DNA of 7,422 bases, taken from assembly GCA_041752635.1 (NCBI GenBank), contig JBGSWC010000017.1, positions 1 to 7,422 of the forward strand. Direction: 5' to 3'. The position numbers and the translations under genes were made by a program. This document shows positions 1 to 6,727 of this stretch, piece after piece. Below the pieces are notes generated by a model that saw only the letters and a list, made by a program, of their open reading frames with translations, ran no database searches and had not been told where the DNA came from. This DNA is from JBGSWC01 sp041752635 (GTDB lineage: Bacteria; Planctomycetota; Planctomycetia; Pirellulales; Lacipirellulaceae). Each line of letters begins with the position of its first letter. Within the stretch, counting starts at the first letter, position 1.

Positions 1-977
1 TGTTGGGCTGGAAGGCCGACACCCATCTGTTTTCGATGGCGAGTTGGCACCTCTTCAAGACCGGCTGGTATCATCGAATTATGCTCCAGCGGATGGGGGC
101 GTTCAGCGTTTACCGGGAAGGGACCGACCGCCAGAGTGTGAACTGTGCGATCGACATTCTTGTGGCTGGTCGTCGGCCATTGATTATCTTCCCCGAAGGG
201 GCCGTATCGCGACACTGCGATTTGTTGATGGACCTGATGGAAGGTCCCGGCTTTATCGCACGCCAGGCGAGCAAGCGCCGTATGAAAGAAGGCAAAAAGC
301 CGGTCGTCATCTTGCCCGTGACAATTCGTTATTGCTTCGATGGCGATCCCTATAAGACCATCGAGAAAGACATCGAGACCTTCGAGAAGCGATTTAGCTG
401 GCAGCCACAGACGCAGCTATCGATGCCCCGTCGGCTGCGCAAGATTGCCGAGGCGGTGCTGGCCCTCAAGGAACTTGAATACACGGGCAAAGTGCGAGCC
501 GGGCATGCCTACGACCGGGCCGATATGCTGGCGATGGAAATGCTGGTGAAGCTCGAAGAGAAGTGGAAGATTAAAGACCGCTCGGGGGCCGTGGTGCCGC
601 GGGTCAAAAACCTGCGGTCGACGATTATTCCGGCGATGGTCGAGGGGAACCTGAGCGAGGCCGAGCTGGAAGAGCGGTGGCGTGACCTCAGCGCGTGTTA
701 TTACGCTCAACAGATGGCCCATTATCCCCGCGATTACATCGTCGATGGGCCAAATATTCCCGAGCGTGTGCTCGAAACGATCGAACGGCTCGAAGAAGAT
801 TTCACCGACCGCTCGACGTACCACGGACCGCTTACTGCAACAGTAAACGTCGGCGAGCCAATCGAGGTGCCAGCCGAACGCGACCGCAAGGCCGTGCGCG
901 ATCCGGTAATGGTCGAAGTCGAACATCAACTTCAATCGACGCTCGACAAATTGTCGGCCGCGCGGCCTAGAGTTTAA
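1..977 (+). CDS. PlsC-like lysophospholipid acyltransferase family protein, 5' truncated
   Basis: This is the 3' part of a 1-acylglycerol-phosphate acyltransferase-like gene; the frame is open at the window edge and ends at TAA 975-977. The family transfers acyl groups to lysophospholipids or related acceptors at the cytoplasmic membrane. Counting from the TTG at 3-5 (probably an internal codon), residues 32-45 (GAFSVYREGTDRQ) match the second acyltransferase block, residues 63-70 (FPEGAVSR) the FPEGTRSR block with Thr replaced by Ala, and residues 103-110 (ILPVTIRY) the proline-containing fourth block. The catalytic HX4D block should lie just upstream, outside the window. The usual C-terminal strand (VNVGEPIEV, 281-289) comes about 170 residues after block four, instead of shortly after it. 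The intervening stretch is charged and mostly helical-looking. Family membership is well supported; the substrate is unknown. Confidence 0.85.
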   Translation, partial: LGWKADTHLFSMASWHLFKTGWYHRIMLQRMGAFSVYREGTDRQSVNCAIDILVAGRRPLIIFPEGAVSRHCDLLMDLMEGPGFIARQASKRRMKEGKKPVVILPVTIRYCFDGDPYKTIEKDIETFEKRFSWQPQTQLSMPRRLRKIAEAVLALKELEYTGKVRAGHAYDRADMLAMEMLVKLEEKWKIKDRSGAVVPRVKNLRSTIIPAMVEGNLSEAELEERWRDLSACYYAQQMAHYPRDYIVDGPNIPERVLETIERLEEDFTDRSTYHGPLTATVNVGEPIEVPAERDRKAVRDPVMVEVEHQLQSTLDKLSAARPRV

Positions 978-988
978 GAACTCGGGGT

Positions 989-2671
989 TTACGGTGCTTG
1001 GCTTTGGGGTAAGTAGTCAGACTCCTCGCCCGGTACGCTGTATTCGTAAGGACCACGATAGACTCTCACCGGCGTGACAAAGTTGCCGTGTGGCGGTGGA
1101 CTCGGAGTCGTCCATTCGAGCGTATTGGCGTGCCAGGGGTTCGCACCCGTTTTTCGGCCAAACAAGCTGCCGAAGAAGTTAGCGGCAAACAACAGTTGCG
1201 CGAGTCCCATACCGATCGCGCTGATCGTAATGAACGCATTGATCGGCGGCGTTCCATTGAGCGATTCATACAAAGCCACGTCGGCGACACGCCTGGGGAA
1301 ACCCATGAGTCCGAGAAAATGCATGGGAAAGAACGTGGCATTGAAGAAAATGAACGTGAGCACAAAGTGCCACTTGCCGAGCGTTTCGTTCATCATCCGG
1401 CCGAACATTTTGGGATACCAATAATAAATGCCGGCGAAGATCGCCATCACCGATCCTCCGAACAACACATAGTGAAAGTGGGCGACGATAAAGTAGGTGT
1501 CGTGCAGAAAGATATCGAGGACAGAGGCCCCCAGAAAAATGCCCGAGAGTCCGCCGATGATAAACATCGACACGAAAGAAATCGCGAACAGCATGGGCGT
1601 CGTAAAGTGAATCGATCCGCCCCACAGCGTGGCGATCCAATTGAACGTTTTGATCGCGCTGGGGACGGCGATCAGCAAAGTCGCCAGCGCGAACACCATG
1701 CCGACCGCCGGGTTCATGCCCGAAGTGAACATGTGGTGTCCCCACACCAAGAAACCGAGCCCGCCAATCGCGGCGGTCGCAATTACCATCGGCACATAGC
1801 CGAACAAAGGTTTGCGGGCAAAGCAGCTAATCACGTCGCTGATGATGCCCATCGCCGGCAAGATCATCACATAGACGGCCGGGTGACTGTAGAACCAAAA
1901 CAAATGTTGCCAGAGGAGTGGTTGCCCCCCACCGGCGAAGAAGTCGGTGCCGGCTAAGCGGTCGGAGAGCTGCATGACACCGCCGGCCGTGAGCACCGGG
2001 AGTGCCAGCGATTGAATAATAGCCGTGACGAACAGTCCCCACACCGTCAGCGGCATTCGCATCCAGGTCATGCCAGGAGCTCGCATGGCGATTACCGTTG
2101 TAATGTAGTTGATCGAGCCGGCGAGCGAGCTGATTCCCACAAGCGTAATCGACAGCAGCCACCAAGTTTGGGCATCGCCCAGCGTGAGCGCGAGCGGTGG
2201 ATAGCTGGTCCAACCGGCAGCCGCACCCCAGCTCAGCACGATGCACGCAAACGCGGGCCACATCACCCAGTAGCTAAACGCATTGAGCCGCGGAAAAGCC
2301 ATGTCGGGCGCGCCGATCATCAGCGGAATCAGATAGTTGCCAAAGGCTCCCGTCAGTAGCGGAATGATGACCAGAAAAGTCATCACCGTGCCGTGCATGG
2401 TGAACAACGCGTTATAAAAGTCGGGCGAAATCTGTCCTGCTTGTTCGCCGAACAGCCAACGACCAATGATCGGCATATCGGTCCAGGGCCACGCCAGTTG
2501 CCACCGCATCGCGAGCGCCAGCAATCCGCCGACGAGCATCCAGATCAATGCCGAGAACAGGAACTGAATTCCGATGATTTTATGGTCGACTGAGAAGACG
2601 TAGCTCAAGATCGACGCACGCCGAGCGTGCGTGTGTTCAAGCGATACGCCGGTGGCGGGAATGCTAGTCAT
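989..2671 (-). CDS. ctaD: cytochrome c oxidase subunit I (aa3-type, A2 subclass)
   Basis: This is the catalytic subunit of a heme-copper oxidase that reduces O2 to water and pumps protons in the inner membrane. It has 560 residues, about normal for an unfused subunit I, with roughly twelve hydrophobic segments. All metal ligands are present: H93 and H400 for heme a, H398 for heme a3, and H263, H312 and H313 for CuB. Y267 is the tyrosine that cross-links to H263. K341 marks the K-channel; D123 (GAPDMAFP) and N112 mark the D-channel entrance. The helix VI motif is YSHPAVY (261-267), so the glutamate of the A1 motif GHPEVY is missing and Tyr-Ser replaces it, as in the A2 subclass. The ATG start overlaps the end of ctaC by 8 bp and has AAAGGG nine bases upstream. 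No subunit III gene follows; the next gene is convergent. Confidence 0.97.
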   Translation of the reverse strand: MTSIPATGVSLEHTHARRASILSYVFSVDHKIIGIQFLFSALIWMLVGGLLALAMRWQLAWPWTDMPIIGRWLFGEQAGQISPDFYNALFTMHGTVMTFLVIIPLLTGAFGNYLIPLMIGAPDMAFPRLNAFSYWVMWPAFACIVLSWGAAAGWTSYPPLALTLGDAQTWWLLSITLVGISSLAGSINYITTVIAMRAPGMTWMRMPLTVWGLFVTAIIQSLALPVLTAGGVMQLSDRLAGTDFFAGGGQPLLWQHLFWFYSHPAVYVMILPAMGIISDVISCFARKPLFGYVPMVIATAAIGGLGFLVWGHHMFTSGMNPAVGMVFALATLLIAVPSAIKTFNWIATLWGGSIHFTTPMLFAISFVSMFIIGGLSGIFLGASVLDIFLHDTYFIVAHFHYVLFGGSVMAIFAGIYYWYPKMFGRMMNETLGKWHFVLTFIFFNATFFPMHFLGLMGFPRRVADVALYESLNGTPPINAFITISAIGMGLAQLLFAANFFGSLFGRKTGANPWHANTLEWTTPSPPPHGNFVTPVRVYRGPYEYSVPGEESDYLPQSQAP

Positions 2672-3419
2672 TGTTGGTCGCCCTTTGCGCGGTCGTTAGT
2701 TCGTCGAGAAATGTGACGTAGGCCTCGGGCGATTCGACGACGAGCCGACCGCGCATTTGGCTGTGCCCCCAGCCACACAACTCGGCACAAATAATGTCGA
2801 ACTCCCCCTCGGTATCGGGCGTGAACCACACTTCGTGATCGATGCCCGGCACGAGATCTTGCTTGAGCCGAAGAGCCGGAACAAAGAAGCTGTGGATGAC
2901 ATCTTTGCTGTGAAGTGCGAGCACGATCGTCTCGCCGACGGGCACGTGCAGCACGCCATCGGTGGTCACCAGATCGTCATCTGTATGCAAACGGCCATCA
3001 GGGCCAGGGTAGCGAAAGTCCCATTGAAATTGTCGTCCCGTTACCTCGGCGAGCGGCGCACCAGGAGGCCGGTTGATTTTCGCCGCCGCCCAACTCTCCA
3101 TCTGATAGATGGCGAGCGCCGCGAGAATAATCGTTGGCACAATCGTCCAAGCCGCTTCGAGTCTGAGGCTCCCGGGCACATACCACGCCTGGCGGCCATC
3201 GCGCTTGCCAAATTTCCAGATACTAATCGCGAGCAGCAACTGTGTGCCAACGAAAGCAAAACCGATGATGATCGAGAACAAGAGAAACAGGCTATCGTAT
3301 TCGACCGCGGACTGCGATGCGGTTGAGGGAAACCACCAATCGCGCGTGAATGCGATCACTAGCGCGACAACCAGCCCGATGGACATGGCCGCAAACAGAA
3401 TGGCCCAAACTTTTCGCAC
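2664..3419 (-). CDS. ctaC: cytochrome c oxidase subunit II (CuA subunit)
   Basis: Subunit II accepts electrons from cytochrome c at its binuclear CuA centre and passes them to heme a in subunit I. The protein has 251 residues. Hydrophobic segments lie at about 4-24 (signal peptide or anchor), 43-68 and 89-106, followed by a periplasmic cupredoxin domain. The CuA ligands are complete: H176, then C211, E213, C215, H219 and M222 in CAELCGWGHSQM. The aromatic electron-entry patch reads RQFQWDFRYPG at about 129-139. There is no CXXCH, so no fused cytochrome c domain as in caa3 enzymes, and no lipobox cysteine near the N-terminus. The start is GTG, with a GGAG twelve bases upstream. It lies 27 bp after guaA and its stop overlaps the ctaD start (ATGACTAG), suggesting translational coupling that fixes the I:II ratio. 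Confidence 0.96.
   Translation of the reverse strand: MRKVWAILFAAMSIGLVVALVIAFTRDWWFPSTASQSAVEYDSLFLLFSIIIGFAFVGTQLLLAISIWKFGKRDGRQAWYVPGSLRLEAAWTIVPTIILAALAIYQMESWAAAKINRPPGAPLAEVTGRQFQWDFRYPGPDGRLHTDDDLVTTDGVLHVPVGETIVLALHSKDVIHSFFVPALRLKQDLVPGIDHEVWFTPDTEGEFDIICAELCGWGHSQMRGRLVVESPEAYVTFLDELTTAQRATNND
2681..2686 (-). promoter_or_regulatory. ribosome binding site of ctaD
   Basis: On the minus strand AAAGGG lies nine bases before the ATG at 2671, inside the last codons of ctaC. It supports the overlapping start and re-initiation by ribosomes finishing ctaC. Confidence 0.5.
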
Positions 3420-3431
3420 GATGCTCTTACA

Positions 3432-3435
3432 CTCC
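3432..3435 (-). promoter_or_regulatory. possible ribosome binding site of ctaC
   Basis: On the minus strand GGAG lies twelve bases before the GTG at 3419, in the 27-bp gap after guaA. The spacing is long, but it is the only Shine-Dalgarno-like match. No ATG start is available in frame before the guaA stop codon, which is in the same frame, so GTG is the most likely start. Confidence 0.4.
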
Positions 3436-3446
3436 GTCCAGATTTG

Positions 3447-5000
3447 TCATTCCCACTCAATCGTTGCCGGTGGTTTACTTGAAATATCATACACCACACG
3501 ATTCACACCGGGTACTTCGTTAATGATGCGCGTCGAAATGCGGCTCAGCAAGTCGTGCGGCAAGTGACTCCAATCAGCCGTCATGAAATCGTCGGTGTTG
3601 ACGCTGCGGACCGCGACCGTGTCTTCATAGGTGCGGCTATCCCCCATCACACCGACGCTCTGCACCGGCAGCAGTACCGCAAAAGCCTGACTCGTCGCGC
3701 GATAGAGCCCGGCTGCCTTGATCTCGCCGACGACGATCGCATCGGCTTCGCGCAGCGTGTGCAACTTTTGGCGGGTTACTTCGCCGAGACAACGCACCGC
3801 CAGTCCCGGTCCGGGGAATGGATGCCGCCAGACGATTTCTTCGGGCAAGCCGAGCGTAAGCCCAAGCTGGCGGACCTCGTCTTTGAACAAGTCGCGTAGT
3901 GGTTCGACAAGTTCAAATCCCAGTTCGGCCGGCAGCCCACCGACATTGTGGTGGAGCTTGATCGTGTCGGCCGGACCATCGACGGCCGCTCCGCTCTCGA
4001 TCACGTCGGGATAAAGAGTTCCTTGGGCAAGGTACTTCACACCTTGCACTTTTTCGGCTTCCTCTTTGAAACAGGCGATAAACTCGTGACCGATGCGGCG
4101 GCGCTTTTCTTGCGGGTCGACGACACCGGCGAGTTGCTCGAGAAAGCGATCTTCCGCCTTTACGACATGCAAGTCGGTGCGAAAGTGACCGCTGAATTCC
4201 AAAACAACGGCTCGCTCTTCGTCTTTGCGCAACAGTCCGTTGTCGACGAGGATGCACGAAAGCTGTGGCCCGATCGCACGGGCGAGAATCGCGGCGACAA
4301 CCGCCGAGTCGACGCCCCCCGAAAGACCGCAAATAACGCGGTTGTCGCCGATCTGTTCTCGAAGCCGGTTGATCGTCTCTTCGGCGAAGTCACCAATTCG
4401 CCAAGTGCCATCGGTCGCGCAAACGTGTTTAAGGAAGTTCGCGAGAATCGCTTTGCCTTCAATCGTGTGGGTCACCTCGGGGTGAAATTGCATCGCGTAA
4501 ATCGGCAACCGATTGTGCCTTACTGCGGCAAACGGGCAGGTCGCCGTCTTCGCCAGTGCGGTAAAGTCGCCCGTTAGCCCGGTGACTTGATCGCCATGAC
4601 TCATCCAGACTTCAGTCTGCTGATGCACGCCCTCGAATAAGTCGCGGCTATCGACTACTTCGCAATGGGCACGGCCATACTCGCGCGAGGGGGTGTGCTT
4701 CACTTCGCCGCCGAGAGCGTGGCAGATGAGCTGCATACCGTAGCAGATGCCCAGCACCGGAATTCCCAGCTCAAACAATCCCGGGTCACACTGCGGCGCG
4801 CCAGCTTCATAAACGCTATTCGGCCCCCCCGAGAGAATGATACCGCGTGGCGCAAGCTCGCGTACTCGCGCCGCCGTGATATCGTGGCGAACGATTTCGC
4901 AATAGACATGCTGTTCGCGAACTCGGCGAGCGATAAGCTGAGCGTATTGTGAACCAAAATCGAGGACCAAAACCTTCTGGTCGGTAAGTGCTTCGGTCAT
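3447..5000 (-). CDS. guaA: GMP synthase (glutamine-hydrolysing)
   Basis: GuaA converts XMP, ATP and glutamine into GMP in the cytoplasm, the last step of guanine nucleotide synthesis. From the ATG at 5000 it has 517 residues, typical of the two-domain bacterial enzyme. The N-terminal class I amidotransferase domain has the nucleophile C86 in GICYGMQ and the H173/E175 pair in FHPEV. The ATP-pyrophosphatase domain has the P-loop SGGVDS at 227-232, followed by QGTLYPDVIES, HHNVGGLP and HPFPGPGLAVR. The C-terminal dimerisation domain ends in the hallmark KPPATIEWE. The frame also opens two codons earlier at a TTG (5006), but the in-frame ATG is the better start and lies about 35 bases downstream of a good -10 element. 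No Shine-Dalgarno sequence is visible. It is intact and leads the ctaCD genes, probably on one transcript. Confidence 0.97.
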   Translation of the reverse strand: MTEALTDQKVLVLDFGSQYAQLIARRVREQHVYCEIVRHDITAARVRELAPRGIILSGGPNSVYEAGAPQCDPGLFELGIPVLGICYGMQLICHALGGEVKHTPSREYGRAHCEVVDSRDLFEGVHQQTEVWMSHGDQVTGLTGDFTALAKTATCPFAAVRHNRLPIYAMQFHPEVTHTIEGKAILANFLKHVCATDGTWRIGDFAEETINRLREQIGDNRVICGLSGGVDSAVVAAILARAIGPQLSCILVDNGLLRKDEERAVVLEFSGHFRTDLHVVKAEDRFLEQLAGVVDPQEKRRRIGHEFIACFKEEAEKVQGVKYLAQGTLYPDVIESGAAVDGPADTIKLHHNVGGLPAELGFELVEPLRDLFKDEVRQLGLTLGLPEEIVWRHPFPGPGLAVRCLGEVTRQKLHTLREADAIVVGEIKAAGLYRATSQAFAVLLPVQSVGVMGDSRTYEDTVAVRSVNTDDFMTADWSHLPHDLLSRISTRIINEVPGVNRVVYDISSKPPATIEWE

Positions 5001-5194
5001 GTTCAACTGCGAGAGGGGGGCGGCGAAAGCCCGCTATTGTACCGCGACACAGAATCGGCAACAGCGCCACGTTGCGAAAGGGCACCGGGGCGCACTAAAC
5101 TCGTTTCGTCGTTGCTCGATGTGCTCGGGAGGCTAACGCCGTCGGGCTCGCCTGCCACTCTTTCCCCGTTCCCCAACCCCCGCCCCCCTCGAAG
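5001..5194. other. divergent guaA/surE intergenic region with C-rich surE leader
   Basis: This 194-bp gap must hold the promoters of both divergent genes. The guaA side contains the TACAAT element. On the surE side, TTGCGA (5072-5077) and TAAACT (5096-5101) with an 18-bp spacer form a weak sigma-70-like pair, each four of six. The last 40 or so bases before the surE ATG (about 5153-5190) are strongly pyrimidine-rich, with several runs of four to six C. They contain no Shine-Dalgarno sequence. No gene or terminator hairpin is evident. Confidence 0.5.
5036..5061 (-). promoter_or_regulatory. candidate promoter of the guaA-ctaC-ctaD unit
   Basis: On the minus strand TACAAT (5041-5036) matches the sigma-70 -10 consensus at five of six positions. 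It would start transcription near 5029, giving a leader of about 28 nt before the ATG at 5000. The upstream TTGCCG (5061-5056) is a weak -35 at only 14 bp spacing, so the -35 assignment is doubtful. The -10 is the stronger part of the call. Confidence 0.4.
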
Positions 5195-5968
5195 ATGCTC
5201 ATACTGCTAACCAACGACGACGGCATCTACGCTCCCGGGTTGCTCGCCATGCAGCGAGAACTCTCGCGATTGGGCGAAGTCCACGTCGTCGCCCCAGCGA
5301 CCGAGCAAAGTGGCGTCGGCCATTCGATAACCTTCCTGACCCCGCTCATGGCGAAAGAGGTCTACGTCGATGGCGTCCGTCGAGGATGGGCTGTCGAGGG
5401 GAGCCCCGCCGATTGTGTGAAGCTCGCGCTCGCCGAGCTGCTCCCGCGGCGGCCCGATTTGGTCGTTAGCGGAATCAACGGTGGGCTCAACGTCGGCATC
5501 AACGTGCTCTATTCGGGCACCGTCGCCGCCGCGACCGAGGGGGCGCTCTACGACCTGCCCAGCATAGCGGTGAGCCTTGAATACGACGAACATGGCGAAT
5601 TCCACACGGCGGCGAAGCTCGGTGTCGGCGTGATCGAGCAACTTCTCGAAATCGACGCATGGCGCGACCACAAACTGTATAATCTCAACATCCCCACTTC
5701 GGCACTCACTCACTCGACCGAACTAAAGATAGTGCCGATGGGGGTTGCCCGCTGGCCCGCTGAGTTCGAGGCGAGACAAGACCCCAAGGGGCGGCGTTAT
5801 TACTGGGCCACCGGTTCGCTTCCCACCGATATTCCGCGCAACTGCGATATGACCGCCATTCGCGAAGGCTGTTTGACCCTTACTCCGCTCGAAGCCGATC
5901 GTACCCACGGCCACCAACTTACGGCAATGAGCAACTGGAAGCTAAGTGTACCAAGGCCAAGTAACTGA
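5195..5968 (+). CDS. surE: 5'/3'-nucleotidase SurE
   Basis: SurE is a metal-dependent phosphatase that removes phosphate from nucleoside 5'- and 3'-monophosphates, and in some species acts on short polyphosphate. It is cytoplasmic and linked to survival under stress and in stationary phase. The protein has 257 residues, normal for the family. The N-terminus LLTNDDGIYAPG carries the metal ligands D8 and D9; S39 (EQSG) and N95 (VSGINGG) complete the site at the same numbering as the Thermotoga enzyme. The family signature continues as GINVLYSGTVAAATEGA (101-117), and the C-terminus keeps LTPLEADRTHGHQ. The ATG start sits directly before the conserved first strand, so it is secure although no Shine-Dalgarno is present. 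A lipoprotein gene follows after 35 bp and may share the transcript. Confidence 0.97.
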   Translation: MLILLTNDDGIYAPGLLAMQRELSRLGEVHVVAPATEQSGVGHSITFLTPLMAKEVYVDGVRRGWAVEGSPADCVKLALAELLPRRPDLVVSGINGGLNVGINVLYSGTVAAATEGALYDLPSIAVSLEYDEHGEFHTAAKLGVGVIEQLLEIDAWRDHKLYNLNIPTSALTHSTELKIVPMGVARWPAEFEARQDPKGRRYYWATGSLPTDIPRNCDMTAIREGCLTLTPLEADRTHGHQLTAMSNWKLSVPRPSN

Positions 5969-6003
5969 GCAGGGCAAGCTAACCTCTATTCGAAAGCAAA
6001 GCC

Positions 6004-6534
6004 ATGAACAAAATCTTCGCGTGTGCCACAGTTGTGCTCTTGATCGGTGGCGCTGGCTGTGGACCGACCGACACTGCCAGCCGCGACGGCGATGGAGCCT
6101 TCGGATTGTACTCCGATGTCGAGCCCGAGGCTGAGGCGGTTGCCGACGACGAAGCGACGAACTCAGCGGTTGAGGCGGGACCGCCACTCCCGTCTCCCGA
6201 CGAACCACCGAGTCTCGTGACGGTTGACGACTTTGTTCGTGGGCAAATTCTCAGGGATAGTAAACATGCGATGAGCCGGATGGTCGGTGCGATTCCCAGT
6301 ACCGAGCAAAAAATGTTATTAGAAGTACAGATTCCCCAGGCGCTAGAGCTGTTTCGCGCTCAAGACCGCAAAGGCAAATATCCCAAGGATCATGCCACGT
6401 TTATGAAGGAAATAATCGAATTCAATCAGCTCAAGCTGCCCCAGCTCCGGCCTGGTTACGAATACTGGTACGACGGTGAAATTGGGAAGCTCATGAAGCG
6501 TCCCGCATCGCAACCAGATACAGTCGTGGAATGA
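6004..6534 (+). CDS. small putative lipoprotein, function unknown
   Basis: A 176-residue protein with a lipoprotein-type signal peptide: short basic start (MNK), hydrophobic stretch to about residue 15, and GAGC with the candidate lipidated cysteine at C19. The -3 residue is Gly, weaker than the usual Leu or Val. Residues 20-73 form an acidic, Ala/Pro-rich linker, typical of a flexible tether. Residues 74-165 look folded, beginning VDDFVRGQIL and including YPKDHATFMKEIIEFN and LPQLRPGYEYWYDGEIGKLM. I associate this YP-x-EF-LP-YxYD pattern with recurrent planctomycete hypothetical proteins, but this is from memory. The protein is expected to be exported and membrane-anchored. It starts 35 bp after surE with no clear Shine-Dalgarno. 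The reading frame is convincing; the function is not known. Confidence 0.8.
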   Translation: MNKIFACATVVLLIGGAGCGPTDTASRDGDGAFGLYSDVEPEAEAVADDEATNSAVEAGPPLPSPDEPPSLVTVDDFVRGQILRDSKHAMSRMVGAIPSTEQKMLLEVQIPQALELFRAQDRKGKYPKDHATFMKEIIEFNQLKLPQLRPGYEYWYDGEIGKLMKRPASQPDTVVE

Positions 6535-6561
6535 TCGCACCCTCTGACAACGAGACGGCTG

Positions 6562-6716
6562 ATTTAATTGCCACGTAAAACACTAAAAGCCACCAAGAGG
6601 TCAATTTATCCCGCGTTTCAACCATTGGTCTGATTTGCCAGCAAGCGCGATGCTGTTGGTCGGCTTCTTAGTATTTTTGTTTTTGTGCCTTTTCGCGTTT
6701 TTCGTGGCAATCGAAT
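6562..6716. repeat. 155-bp imperfect inverted-repeat element (MITE-like), intergenic
   Basis: The arms 6562-6593 and 6685-6716 are inverted copies that match at 26 of 32 positions, including the uninterrupted core ATTGCCACG at the outer part of each arm. The spacer of about 91 bp contains a small hairpin, CAGCA (6639-6643) with TGCTG (6651-6655), and the short palindrome ACCATTGGT (6621-6629). The element fills most of the gap between the convergent lipoprotein and tadE genes and has no credible reading frame. Its arms resemble a repeat type that I recall being common between genes in planctomycetes and other bacteria, where it gives spurious Lys/Thr/His-rich peptides. No clear target-site duplication is visible. 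Confidence 0.65.
6671..6706. repeat. degenerate 9-bp tandem repeat in the right arm
   Basis: Four consecutive 9-bp units can be cut here: gtatttttg, tttttgtgc, cttttcgcg and tttttcgtg. Each has a run of four or five T joined to a short G/C-rich part. The left arm keeps about two to three recognisable units in the opposite orientation. The regular spacing of T-tracts could bend the DNA. Confidence 0.5.
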
Positions 6717-6727
6717 GGTAGGCGTGC

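Noticed and set aside
3..5. TTG as the start codon of the acyltransferase gene
   Set aside because: The protein lacks the HX4D block that should precede this point and the frame is open to the edge, so the gene begins outside the window.
417..935. 172-codon minus-strand open frame opposite the acyltransferase gene
   Set aside because: It is antisense to a supported gene and its translation has no recognisable motif.
978..988. Possible terminator between the convergent acyltransferase and ctaD genes
   Set aside because: Only 11 bp separate the stop codons and I found no hairpin with a T-run in or around the gap.
1088..1957. 289-codon open frame on the plus strand inside ctaD
   Set aside because: It is antisense to a fully supported ctaD. 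Its translation is Arg/His/Glu-rich with no domain, as expected for a shadow frame in GC-rich coding DNA.
5119..5136. Five-codon ATG...TAA leader frame upstream of surE
   Set aside because: It is too short to support, with no ribosome binding site in front, and such frames occur often by chance.
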